Assembly (NCBI GenBank): GCA_963921195.1
Contig: OY992540.1
Coordinates: 21,092,262-21,156,261, forward strand
Origin: Pegoplata infirma
Lineage: Eukaryota; Arthropoda; Insecta; Diptera; Anthomyiidae
Length of the DNA: 64,000 bases
Reading direction: 5' to 3'
Below the pieces are notes generated by a model. The model was not told where the DNA came from. It did no database searches and was given only the letters and a program-made list of their open reading frames with translations. Both the position numbers and the translations under genes were made by a program. Of this stretch, positions 1 to 10,534 are shown one piece after another. How positions within the stretch are numbered: the first letter of the stretch is position 1; each line of letters opens with the position of its first letter.

Positions 1-1012
1 GAAAAAGTCTCAGATTCTGAGACATTTTTCTTATAGAAAAAGTCTCAGATTCTGAGACATTTTTCTTATAGAAAAAGTCTCAGATTCTGAGACATTTTTC
101 TTATAGAAAAAGTCTCAGATTCTGAGACATTTTTCTTATAGAAAAAGTCTCAGATTCTGAGACATTTTTCTTATAGAAAAAGTCTCAGATTCTGAGACAT
201 TTTTCTTATAGAAAAAGTCTCAGATTCTGAGACATTTTTCTTATAGAAAAAGTCTCAGATTCTGAGACATTTTTCTTATAGAAAAAGTCTCAGATTCTGA
301 GACATTTTTCTTATAGAAAAAGTCTCAGATTCTGAGACATTTTTCTTATAGAAAAAGTCTCAGATTCTGAGACATTTTTCTTATAGAAAAAGTCTCAGAT
401 TCTGAGACATTTTTCTTATAGAAAAAGTCTCAGATTCTGAGACATTTTTCTTATAGAAAAAGTCTCAGATTCTGAGACATTTTTCTTATAGAAAAAGTCT
501 CAGATTCTGAGACATTTTGCTTATAGAAAAAGTCTTAGATTCTGAGACATTTTTCTTATAGAAAAAGTCTTAGATTCTGAGACATTTTTCTTATAGAAAA
601 AGTCTCAGATTCTAAGACATTTTTCTTATGAAAAAGATATTTTTCCTATAGAAAAAGTCTTAGTTTCTGAGACATTTTTCCTATAGAAAAAGTCTCAGGT
701 TCTGAAACATTTTTTCTATAGAAAAAGTCTCAGATTCTGAGACATTTTTCTAATAGAAAAAGTCTCATATTCTGAGACATTTTTCTTATAGAAAAAGTCT
801 CAGATTCTGAGACATTTTTCTTATAGAAAAAGTCTCAGATTCTGAGACATTTTTCTTATAGAAAAAGTCTCAGATTCTGAGACATTTTTCTTATAGAAAA
901 AGTCTCAAATTCTGAGACATTTCGCCTACAGATAAAATCTCATATTCTGAGACATTTTTCTATTAAAAAACTTTCAGATTTTGGGACATTTTTCTTAAAG
1001 AAAAACTTTTTG
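1..1012 (+). repeat. 35-bp palindromic satellite array
   Basis: About 28 head-to-tail copies of a 35-bp unit built round the near-perfect palindrome GTCTCAGATTCTGAGAC followed by an ATTTTTCTTATAGAAAAA linker. Roughly the first 14 units are identical; substitutions and small deletions begin near 515 and the repeat decays by 950-1012. The array starts at the window edge, so its true length is unknown. The same unit recurs in reverse orientation at 3770-4960 and 13837-14355 and as remnants at 49150-49480. Each unit could form an 8-bp-stem hairpin. Open frames running through these arrays are by-products of the 35-bp period. Confidence 0.97.
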
Positions 1013-2040
1013 CAGTGCTCTTAATTTTTATTCCTTCACTGTATGACAGAAACAATTGAAAATTTTATTTTAAATCCTCAACATCATATTCAAGTTTTCT
1101 CTAATTTGAATTTGTAGACACATGCAAAAGTGTAGGTGTATTTGAATACAACACACACTTAGACTAATACACTTAAAACTTGTAACATCTCAGTACTTAA
1201 TTGAACTGAATTCAAAACTCAAATGGGTCATTATTATGTATTGCTTACCTTCTTAGTTACCGGGAAGGCATACGAAAAGACATAAGGAGATCTTGATGAC
1301 ATTAAAATTTAAATGAAAGATAGATTACGTTTTTTTGTAAATTTTTCAAATAACGGAACAAAAAAAATTGTATTGTTAACTCATTTTCAATTAAATTATT
1401 GTCATATTAACAAATTATTTATTTGTATTGACAAACCGTGTTGTAAAATATAAAATTATAAACTTAATTATGTTTTTTGTCAATACAATTAACTTTTTTT
1501 ATTAATATGACAAAGTTTTAACTGATTTTTTTTTCAGGATACCTTCCCTTTTTAAGTAAAATTCTGTGTATTGCAACAAATTGCAATTCATTATTATAAA
1601 ATCTCTCTAAAATGCAATTGCATATCAAGGATTATGTGTGCATTTACGGTCGAATGCATTTTCATATATCGGCAGTCAGTCGTGTATGTATGCTGTTTGT
1701 TACACATACGAGTACATTGAAATATTGTAACAAAAATCTTAATAATGAAGACATGTTGTTTATAAACATTTTAAAATTTATATTTACACACACACACATA
1801 TGCCTACAATACATTCATGTGTTGTCTGTCCTTCTAATGTTGTATAGGTGAAAACATTATATGGAGATTATTGTGTCATAATGCGAAATAAATTTAATTA
1901 AAATGTTTATTACTTTGCTATTTTAATATGTATGTTATGTATGTTTAGGCAACACATTATTACGAATAATAACACTTAATTATATGTTATATTGTTCATA
2001 TAACGAATATTAAAATGAAAATTAGTTTTGTTTCCAGTAA
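1013..2040. other. AT-rich non-coding stretch with a small inverted repeat
   Basis: No credible exon. About 1385-1515 is an imperfect inverted repeat: the left arm has GTCATATTAAC and TTGTATTGACAAA, the right arm has TTTGTCAATACAA and TTAATATGAC. A related copy of the right half lies at 29850-29990, so this is probably a short MITE. The remainder looks like ordinary intron or intergenic DNA. Confidence 0.5.
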
Positions 2041-2430
2041 CCATAGGTAAATGTTTTAATAGGGTGGTAAGTTGCAGGTGGACGATTTCTAATGACACCT
2101 ATTGATGTGGGTGTAAAATCTAATTAAAACTGTTTTTCTTTGGTGATTTTTGTTAAAGAAAATTATAAATATAAGTTTTCTTGCTTTTAAACTTAATGAC
2201 ACAAGAATTTCCTTGTTTGCCCCAAGTTGGGCGCCAAAAAGACAGTGCGAATGTTTTGAATTTCAATATTGATCTGGTGTTATTTACTTCTAAAGTGATT
2301 TAATTTTTAATGTTATCAGATTAACTTTGACCCAATGTGGGGCAAGTTTAACATGCATTTCACTTTATCAACGAAAACAAAATAATTTCAAAACGATAAA
2401 AAAAAAAAATAGAAAAGTCAAATAACACTA

Positions 2431-2663
2431 CACCAAAAAAAAAAAAAACGTGGGTAGTCAATACTAAAAATTTAACTAATTTTAGTCCAAAATGACCTAG
2501 TGCAGGAATTGGTAACCAATACTAAAATTTTTTACTAATATTATTCAAAACCAGTGAAAATTATTAATTGTAGTATACTGAAGATACAAAAATTATTAAC
2601 TTATTATTAGATTTGGGTACAAAATCACTTACTAAAACCTTTACTGTAGAATTATTTTGAGTG
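2431..2663. mobile_element. 233-bp MITE with TA target duplication
   Basis: The ends are CACCAAAAAAAA on the left and TTATTTTGAGTG on the right, flanked by TA at 2429-2430 and 2664-2665. The flanking host sequence is tandemly duplicated: the interrupted copy reads AACACTA, element, TACTAAACATCG, and the copy at about 2718-2753 reads AACACTACTAAACATCG with no element. That is a natural empty site and shows a TA duplication. The interior is non-coding AT-rich sequence. It belongs with the CACTC(A)n group at 20141, 25851, 27021, 51440 and 54460. Confidence 0.85.
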
Positions 2664-2665
2664 TA

Positions 2666-2753
2666 CTAAACATCGAAAATGCGACTGGGACGATAAAAAA
2701 AATAAAAAAAAAAATAAATAACACTACTAAACATCGAAAATGCGACTGGGACG
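2666..2753. repeat. Short direct duplication carrying the empty MITE site
   Basis: ACTAAACATCGAAAATGCG followed by ACTGGGACG occurs twice, at about 2666 and 2725, separated by an A-rich spacer. Only the first copy carries the MITE at 2431-2663, so the MITE inserted after the duplication or was lost from one copy. Confidence 0.85.
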
Positions 2754-3400
2754 CGGTCTTAAACACTTGATTACAATAGTTCTGCTGGCAAAAATCCAGT
2801 CTCCAAACTTTCTATCACATTAGGTTATTCAGAAAATTGAGGTCAAAGTTAAAAAAATCGCTGTTTTGAGCATTTTTAGAAACTCATCAACATTTTTTAC
2901 AATTTTCAACACTAAAAGTCGTTTTTTTTTTGTAATCTTAATTCATTATCTTTCAACTTTTTTGTGTTTCACATATTTTCTATAAAGATTTTATTTTTTT
3001 TTTACAAATTTTAACCGATTGATGCTAAAAATTGGCGCCCAAAGTGGGGCAGCAATTGCATATTGGTTTTGCTTTATCAACAAAAACAAAATTGTTATGA
3101 GATTTACAAAATAGGATATATTTTTTTTTTGAAAACTAAAAGTCGCAGATATTTCGATTAGAGCTCCACACTGGGCGCCAACAAAATTATCGTCGGTTTA
3201 CTTTCAAAATTTAGTAAGCGCCATTACCAACAGCGATTTTACTACAAAATTTAACAACCAGAAGCATCTGATTGAAAATATCAAACAATTATTTATTAAA
3301 CTAATGTGCCCTACGTTGGGCGCCAATATGACAATGCAAGGACTTTTTGAAGCAAAATAATCTGATTTAACAGCTTATAGGTCTAGAACCACATAAACTA

Positions 3401-3560
3401 TTTATTTTCGTAATCTTCGATCGATTTTAATGCCATCTGGAAATATCTGTCCGTCTCTCCGACCTTCTGTCTGCTTCAACAGCTGCTAAAGCTTGCCATC
3501 AGGGCCGTCTTACGATATGGGAGTGCCCCTGGGCTCTCAAGAATTTGGGGTTCGCTGAAA
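3401..3560 (-). repeat. Degenerate GTCY-microsatellite remnant
   Basis: TGTCCGTCTCTCCGACCTTCTGTCTG at about 3447-3473 is a decayed GTCY tract like the clean tracts at 8577, 40866 and 50588. It is probably the end of an old GTCY element on the minus strand. The following GC-richer piece (AGGGCCGTCTTACGATATGG) has a loose inverted counterpart near 5095-5140, which may be the outer end of a repeat that contains the satellite array between. Confidence 0.35.
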
Positions 3561-3650
3561 AGTAAAAAGTCGCCTGACAAAAAAAACATTCATTTGGTAC
3601 TAATTAAATTCATATTATTATCTGTTTTAAGAAAAAGAAACTGAAAAAAC

Positions 3651-3745
3651 ATATTTTGAGTAAAAAAACATATTCTAGCTCGAGGTAATTTTTCTTTACT
3701 AATTAAAACCATGATATTCTTGAAGAACAATTTGCTTTTAATGAG
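3651..3745 (+). repeat. CTAGCTCGAGGT dispersed repeat fragment
   Basis: Contains TTTTGAGTA, TATTCTAGCTCGAGGT and CTTTACTAATTAAAAC, followed by ATGATATTCT. The same order of motifs occurs at 28529-28902, 32508-32760 and 44141-44334. This copy lacks the distal half. Confidence 0.7.
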
Positions 3746-3769
3746 ACCTTTTCTATTTCAGAATCTAAA

Positions 3770-4960
3770 ACTTTACCTAAACGAAAAATGTCCCAGAATC
3801 TAAGACTTTTTCTATACATAATATCTATCGGAATCTGAATCAATTTCTATACGAAAAATATCACAGAATCTGAAACTTTTTCTATACGAAAATGTCTTAG
3901 AATCTGCGACTATTCCTTTGCGAAAAATGTCTCAGAATCTGAGAATATTTCTATAACAAAAACGTATTTGAGACTTTTTGTACAAAAAACGTTTTAGAAT
4001 CTGACACTATTTCTATACGAAAAATGTCTCAGAATCTATAACTTTTTCTAAGCGAAAAACTTCGTAGAATCTGCGACTATTTCTTTAGGAAAACTGTTTC
4101 AGAATCTGAGACTTTTTCTACACGAAAAATGTCTCAGAATCTGAGACTTTTTCTATACGAAAAATGTCTAGGAATCTGACATGTTTTCTATACGCAAAAG
4201 ATCTCAGAATCTGAGACTTTTTTCTATACTAAAAATGTCTACGAATTTGAGACTTTTTCTACACGAAAAATGTCTCAGAATCTGACACTTTTTTTTATAA
4301 GAAAATTGTCTCAGAATCTGAGACTTTTTCTATAAGAAAAATGTCTCAGAATCTGAGACTTTTTCTATAAGAATAATGTCTCAGAATCTGTGCAAAAGCA
4401 GTGGTAAAGTAGTGTACACGAACTGTAAAACAAATCTAGCACCTAATTTTATAGCTGTAGAACAATCTAGCACCCATTTTTTTGCTCAGAATCTATAACT
4501 TTTTCTAAACAAAAAAAAAATTAGAATCTGCGACTGTTTCTTTAGTAAAACTGTTTCAGAATCTAATTGTAAGACTTTTTCTACTTGAAAAATATCTCTG
4601 AATCTGAGACTTTTTCGGCACGAAAAATGTCTCGGAATCTGACATGTTTTCTATACGCAAAAGGTCTCAGAATCAGAGACTTTTTCTATACGAAAAATGT
4701 CTGTGAATCTGAGACTTTTTCTGTACGAAAAATGTCTCAGAATCTGAGACTTTTTGTATACAAAATATGTCTCAGAATCTGAAACTATTTCTTTACGAAA
4801 AATGTCTAAGGATCTGAGACTTTTCGTACGATAAGTGTCTCAGGATTGAAGACTTTTTATTTTGAAAAAACTTCTATGAACTTGAGACTTTAAAAATTTT
4901 ACAATCTGAAACTTTTCTGTATGAAAAATATTTTAAAAATTTTTGATATAGTACAAATTT
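3770..4960 (-). repeat. 35-bp satellite, reverse orientation, diverged
   Basis: About 30 diverged units of the reverse complement of the 35-bp unit at 1-1012 (core GTCTCAGAATCTGAGAC, linker TTTTTCTATACGAAAAAT). Units carry many substitutions and length changes, and a non-repeat interruption lies at about 4390-4490. It is clearly older than the array at the left edge. The 65-codon frame at 4585-4782 only reflects the 35-bp period and is not a gene. Confidence 0.93.
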
Positions 4961-6239
4961 CTTCTATAGAAAAGTCTCAGATGTATAAGAAAAATCTGTT
5001 TTTAGAATTTTTCTATAAGAAAATATAAAATTTTTCTTTAAAAAAATTAAAAAAAAAATGTTGCTTCATTTTCGTATAAGAGAATTTATTGGCATTGTTG
5101 GGGCCTCTTAGGTCGGGGGCTCTGGGCACGTGCTCACTAAGGGTGTTCTTAACAGTAAGGGAAACATTTTAAATGTTTTAATTGCTTGGCACTGGGCAGA
5201 ATTTTGTTCCTTTGTACTAAAAACTTAATAATAAAAAATTTGGAGTTAATCCGATAACTTTTAGTGGACGCGGAAACGACCTGAAGTTTGAATAACGGAT
5301 TAAAAGGGGAAAAAATTACGTTTTACTCATTTTCTCAATTTGAATTCAAATGGTTACAGAATTGTGATGTGGAGTACATTACCTTTGTAATAAGGCAATA
5401 AAAACTAAAATCGGTTAAAAAACAGCCAAGTTATTACAACTGCCCCAGGCAACTAGCGTGTGGCAGACCACTTGATCAAAGATTTCGAGTTCAATTTTTG
5501 AAATTGTTTGAAATTATCTACTATAGCAACATTTTTTTATTCTTTACTTGCCAATGTACTAAGGTGATAGGTATTTTTCATATTGTGTTATGCTTACTTG
5601 TTTTTAATTAATGGTAAAAAGGTCTAAATTTTTCAACCCTGTTTTCAAATCTCCAATTTTAAATTTTATTTTTTTTTGGCAAATAAAATTTAAAAAATCG
5701 ACCATTGGACCATAGGATTTTGTTAAGCACATATAAGGGAATAAAAATTACAAAAATTGTAAACATTTCATTTTTCATTCGGCTAGTTTAGCGATTTTAT
5801 TTCGGCGGATTTCGAGATAATAGTGATTTTGGTAACTTTTTTAGCTTTTAGTTAATTTTTTTATTTTTTTTTAACAAACTTCATATGTTTTCTACCGAAT
5901 TACTACAGAATAATATAGAATACTTCAATTCCTTTAATCAGGGCAAAATTGAGTTATGAAAAATTGACCCAGTTAAAGGCCAAAGGTCAAATTTGAGAAC
6001 AATTTTAATTTTTAAAGATTAACAATTTTTTTGAGCGGATATTTATGAAACTCCTTGATGTTATTTCAAAAATTCAAAAATGATCAATTGTTATTCGAAT
6101 ATTTAAATTGTCATTCGAAAAATTACAATTGTTATTCAGAAATTATCAATTGTAATTCGAAAGAGGTCAATATTAATTGGAAAAACATCAATGGTATAAA
6201 AATGTTTCATTTGTTGACCAATACACAAAAAAAAATATT
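4961..6239. other. Non-coding, with a dispersed repeat at 5290-5470
   Basis: No exon seen. Sequence from about 5315 to 5470 (GGTTACAGAATTGTGATGTGG, GGCAATAAAAACTAAAATCGG, AGCCAAGT) is closely matched at about 19930-20095, so this is a dispersed repeat. The remainder is AT-rich without recognisable features. Confidence 0.5.
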
Positions 6240-6605
6240 TTAAAAAATGTGTTTTTTGTCCTTGAAAGGGGAATTTTTACCCTTGTCAGATTTTGCCCAT
6301 ATACCAATTTTGAGCAGCCTAAGACAATAAGACATATTTGTGCCAAACTTTAGGTGTCTAGATCTTTTGGTTTGGACTGCATCGTGGAAGGACCTCGCTA
6401 GAATGTCTAGGAAGCGATCATGAACCAATAGTTTTTCGATGCGTTACACACGGAATGATAAAGTGAGTATACTCTAATACTTTGGTTGTAGTTTATTAAA
6501 ATGTTTTTTATGGGTTGTTTTAATTCTACAAAGGGACATTTTCTTTCTGGTCCGCTTATTTCGGTTTGGACTGCATCGTGTTCATTTTTGTTCATTTTCA
6601 TTTCC
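6240..6605 (+). mobile_element. Degenerate GTCY-type element ends
   Basis: GGACCTCGCTAGAATGTCTAGG, GCGATCATGAACC and TTTCGATGCGTTACACACGGAATG follow the order seen at the right ends of intact GTCY elements (for example 36208-36350), but the microsatellite is gone. A second short piece with TTTGGACTGCATCGTG repeats at 6366 and 6573. This is an old, decayed copy or two overlapping ones. Confidence 0.55.
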
Positions 6606-7189
6606 ACAGATGCACGTTGGGTTGAAATGGATCAAAAGTGGCGCTTTATTCAAAACTGAAAAAATTTTTTTTACAAAAATTTTTAATTTAGGGTTAAAGT
6701 ATATAAAATTACACAAAAAAGTCTGTCACAACTATTATTCTGAGTTGTTTACTTTTCTTGCAATCCGCCGTCAAAATCAAATAATAATTTTTTGTGTTTT
6801 TGAATATGGTGCTAAAAATTGAAAATCAACTTATTTCTAGATTTTTTTTTTTGGTATTTATTCATTCAAAGGTAATTTTTTTATTATGGAACCATCAACT
6901 TCAGGCATTTTCAAATACATTTTGTTTTTTGTTTTTTGAAAATTGTTGTAAAAATATTTTTGAAATTTTTTTGTAAAATGTTCCAATATTGGAGTATTTT
7001 TAATACTTGATGGAATATAAAAAAAAATGTAAGAGGTTGTTATTGCTTATACATTGTGATAATAAAGCATATAGTATATAGCTTTAATTTAAAATAAAAA
7101 AAACGTCCGCGTTTAATGCCGTTATTTTTTTATTTAAGATTTTATGAAAAAAATACGGTCTCTTCAATAACACTTCATCACAAAAAAAC
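6606..7189. other. AT-rich non-coding stretch
   Basis: Long runs of T and A with short chance frames on both strands and no domain signature. I see nothing functional here. Confidence 0.5.
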
Positions 7190-7390
7190 AAAAAGTTTCT
7201 GACCCAGAAACTAGACCACTTATCCTTATGTATTTTGACCTTCTAAAGTCGATTCTGCCATCAGAATTGAATTCTATAGTTGGGGTTTCCTGTGATTTAC
7301 AAGGAAAGTACGCCAAAGTGAACCAACCTAATTTCCTTGTGAATTTGACAAAGTTACAAAAATTTTTAATTTTATTTCTTTATGTAGGGT

Positions 7391-7615
7391 GCAAGTCTGA
7401 TTTTTTACGTAGAAAATAAGAGTATTTTAAATAAAATCCGTCAAAAATAGCAAAAGTTACATGCATTTGAACAAAAACGTGTTATTTCAGTTTTATACAA
7501 AAACAGTTGTATTTATGTTGTGAATCAATGCATTTTTGTTGAAATGCTAGTAACTTATGCAATTTTTGATGGATTTATGAAAAACCTCTTATTTTCTACG
7601 TAATAAATCAGACTT
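7391..7615. repeat. 225-bp palindrome
   Basis: The left arm starts GCAAGTCTGATTTTTTACGT then AGAAAATAAGAG; the right arm ends CTCTTATTTTCTACGTAATA then AATCAGACTT. Each arm is about 95 bases with few mismatches and the loop is short, near 7495-7520. This is typical of a foldback MITE. It lies in the left arm of the element at 7190-9000. Confidence 0.8.
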
Positions 7616-7641
7616 AAACATTACATACCGAAATAAAATTT

Positions 7642-8579
7642 AAACAAGTAGAAAAATTAAATTCGACTTGGTCGAATCTATGAATACCCTCCACAATGTT
7701 ATCTTATAGTAATTTTCTAAAAAAAATTTAAAAAATTGCATTACAAAGTTTTTATTAGAGTCAAACTTTCTTTTAATCAATCAAATTTTTTTGAGTGTAA
7801 AATTTTTTGACAGTCAACATTTTTTTGAGGTCTGCATTTCATTAAAAAAAAAAAATAATAATGTGTACATTTTTTTTTTTGAGTGTAACATTTTTTTTTT
7901 GAGTGTAAATATTTTTTTAGTGTACAATTTCTTTGAGTGTAAAATATTTTTGTTGTTTTATACCTATATCTACGTATGTAATACCAAAAAACTATTTCAC
8001 ATATTTTCCTCTTTTTTTATTACAACCTCTTTTTTAAAAACCAAAACAAATTAACATTCAATCATACACATACTTTATTTGATTTTTTCCCGTTACATAC
8101 AGTTACACTAACAATAACAAAACAATAACAAATATTTACTTGTCTAACAACTAAACTGCACCCCACGACAAGAAAACAAACAACAACAACAAGTTTTACA
8201 AAACTGCTTTTAAAACTTGTTTAACGAGTTTTCAACAGTTTAAGGTGAAACAAATCTGAAATTCACTGCATTGCTTATAACTTTTGAACCACTGAACCAA
8301 TTTTGCTGAAATTCAAAACCAAACAGCCTTGAGGAACGACAAACATATATGCTAAGCTTCAGCCCCTTCAGAAAGCCTCTTTCGAAAGTTATAGTGGTTT
8401 TAATCTTGTAAATTCAAAAAATACCCTTGCCGAAATTTACTATTTTGCTCATAACTTTTGAACCACTGGACCGATTTCGCTGGATTGCAATACCAACCTG
8501 ACCCGGTAAATGGAAAAACATATATGTCAAACTTCAGGAGTCTCCGTAAAGTCTTTCAAAAGTTAGCGTGTTTTCAACG

Positions 8580-8658
<79 letters not shown>

Positions 8659-8834
8659 GGACGGACGGACGGACGGACGGACGGACGGACGGACATCGCT
8701 AGATCGACTTAAAATCGATCAAGGATCATGAATATATATACTTTATGGGGTCCTAGACCAATATTTCGATGTGTTACAAACGGAATGACAAACTTATATA
8801 TACCCTCTATCACTAGAGTGGAGGGTATAAAAAA
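7642..8834 (+). mobile_element. GTCY-microsatellite element, copy A
   Basis: Starts AACAAGTAGAAAAATTAAAT, then a short palindrome around TTCGACTTGGTCGAA and ACCCTCCAC; ends with GGACATCGCTAGATCG, ATATATACTTTATGGGGTCC, TACAAACGGAATGACAAAC and GAGTGGAGGGTATAAAAA. A GACA/GACG tract of about 115 bases lies at 8577-8694. Two tandem versions of a CATAACTTTTGAACCACTG module precede it at about 8276 and 8450. No coding capacity. The layout resembles the mini-me/DINE-1 type repeats of Diptera; the family name is inference. Confidence 0.85.
8577..8694 (+). repeat. (GACA)n(GACG)n microsatellite
   Basis: About 20 uninterrupted GACA units followed by about 9 GACG units, immediately 5' of the conserved ACATCGCTAGA block of copy A. 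It is the longest of the tetranucleotide tracts in the window; others at the same internal position are at 36180, 36985, 40866, 50588 (reverse) and 57398. Confidence 0.97.
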
Positions 8835-9021
8835 TGTTAACTTATTGTTAGTCAAATTAACAAGGAAATCAGGTCAGTTCACTTTTGGGGACTTTCCTTG
8901 TAAATTAGAGAAAAACACAACGACAGAGTTTAATTCTGATCGCTGAATTGAATTTAGAAGGTAAAAATACATAAGTATTAGTAGTCTAGACCTTTTTTGT
9001 GGGTCTTTGTAAGCTATATAT

Positions 9022-9665
9022 AAACAAGTAAGAGTTTAAATTCGGCTGTGCCAAATCTTTGATACCCTCCAACAAGCAAAAAATATAAAAATGACAGGGA
9101 CGGTTTTTGTGGGGAGTGAGAAGGGGGCGGGGGTGGGGTTAGCAGATGTCTCTGGGTGGTGTAATATAATATCTGACAAATATGATAATAATAGTTCAGA
9201 ATTACAACTTTCCTGACTTTTTTATGGAAAATTTTAAATTTGGTGTAACACAAAAATCCGACTTTAAACAAATTTTATGCAAGTATTAACACATATTTAT
9301 TTTTTATTGTTTTAAATTTTTATTATCGCATTAAAAATACTTTAATTTGCAACTGTATTTATTAAATTATCGCTTTTGGTTTAAAAGTTACAGCTTAAAT
9401 TATGAATCAAGTTCAATATTCAAGAAACACTAAAAAAATTCTGACAGGTTAAAAATAAATAACAACCACATGTTTTCTCTTTAAAAGGGTGCTTTCTAAT
9501 GTATTATTTATCATTCATCAATTAAAAAATATTATATGTTAAAATTTCTGCTTCCCTGAATAAAGCGCCACTTTGCCTCTCATTCAACCCAATGTGAGAT
9601 GGATGGATGGACATCGATAGAATGTCTTAGAATCAATCATGGATATTGATCCAATATACATGTCT
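9022..9665 (+). mobile_element. GTCY-type element, copy B (degenerate)
   Basis: The left end AACAAGTAAGAGTTTAAATT, CGGCTGTGCC and ATACCCTCCAAC is clear. The right end at about 9595-9660 keeps GATGGATGGATGGACATCG, ATAGAATGTCTTAGAATCA and ATCATGG but has lost the GGGTATAAAAA terminus. The GAGTGAGAAGGGGGCGGGG segment marks a subfamily shared with 28965 and 60840. Confidence 0.65.
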
Positions 9666-10534
9666 TTAGTTTAATTTTTTTACAAAGTAGTTTTATAACA
9701 GTGCTGCCCCAAGTTGGGCGCCAAAAAAAAACGATGTAATTTTTTCCGTTTGTAATTAAAAATTTGTGATTTTATTTTTCCAATTTTTTAAATTAACAAT
9801 TAAAGTTTAAAGTAAGTTGTTCTTTGAAAACTGCAATATTTTACATAAAAAAATTAAAGATTCGTCTGTTCCTAAATTTTAAAACTTGTTCAAAATTCTA
9901 ACACATTTCTCCAAAACTCTCATATCCACATAAAATCAAAAGTATCAAATTAAATTTTCTACTAACAAGTACGAAAACAACTAGCAGGAAATGAAAGTTA
10001 AAGAAATACACTTAACTAAATAACAACAGCAAAAAGAAAAAAAATATGTCCTTTAGGCGTTAAAATTAACAAATAACCAAAGAATATACAAACGGAAGTC
10101 AAAACATGCACTTACACTCGCACACAATAATAGACATAACGGAAACATGATGATGAAGAAAAAAAAAAAAATAGTGGGCTAAATAGACAAACAAGCTATA
10201 AAGATTTAGTGGTAGGCAAAGAAACTCTATACTTTACTTACTGGCTGATTTTATTAAAAAAAAAGGAAAGAAAACACAAACGGAAACATGTTCATAATAA
10301 AATAACAAACAAGGGTAATGATTACGACAAGTACAAAAAAAGAAAAAAATTGGATTCAAAATGAAAATACAGCAGTAGTGACATTAAAAAAAAAAAGAAA
10401 CTGTGTAGGAGTAAAAACAGACATTTAAAAGAATTAATGTTATGACAAAATTTAAAATGGCCTAAAAATGGCGCCCAAGTTGGGGAGAGATTTTAAATAA
10501 CAAAACGATATGAAACAAATATGTAAGAGTAATA
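9666..10534. other. A-rich non-coding stretch with two tRNA-Lys-like motifs
   Basis: GCCCCAAGTTGGGCGCCA at about 9708-9725 repeats the motif of the 2.2-3.4 kb region exactly. A related inverted version, GGCGCCCAAGTTGGGG, lies at about 10470-10485, roughly 760 bases away. The DNA between is A-rich with no frame of note and looks like intron. Confidence 0.5.

Larger units (their letters stand above)
2041..3400. repeat. Region with repeated tRNA-Lys-3'-end-like motifs
   Basis: GCCCCAAGTTGGGCGCCA occurs at about 2220-2237 and differs at one base from GCCCCACGTTGGGCGCCA, the 3' end (with CCA) of tRNA-Lys(CUU) as I remember it. Variants lie at about 3305-3322 and 3170-3187 in the same orientation, at about 3029-3046 inverted, and more distantly at 2328. 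Such an 18-mer is what a tRNA-Lys-primed retroelement uses as primer-binding site. A second shared string, TTTATCAACRAAAACAAAAT, follows two of the motifs. No LTR, gag or pol is visible nearby, so the parent element is unknown. Confidence 0.5.
7190..9000. mobile_element. Inverted-repeat element split by a GTCY element
   Basis: The segment at about 7190-7360 (ATGTATTTTGACCTTCTAAA, TTTACAAGGAAAGTACGCC, ATTTCCTTGTGAATTTGAC) is matched in reverse complement at about 8845-9000 (AACAAGGAAATCAGGTCAG, GACTTTCCTTGTAAATTAGA). The two arms are separated by the GTCY element at 7642-8834 plus a 225-bp hairpin, so the outer element is the older layer. Confidence 0.65.

Noticed and set aside
1..600. CRISPR-like regular repeats
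   Set aside because: The 35-bp units are contiguous with no spacers, and the window is eukaryotic.
4585..4782. 65-codon open frame
   Set aside because: It lies inside the 35-bp satellite and its protein simply repeats the satellite period.
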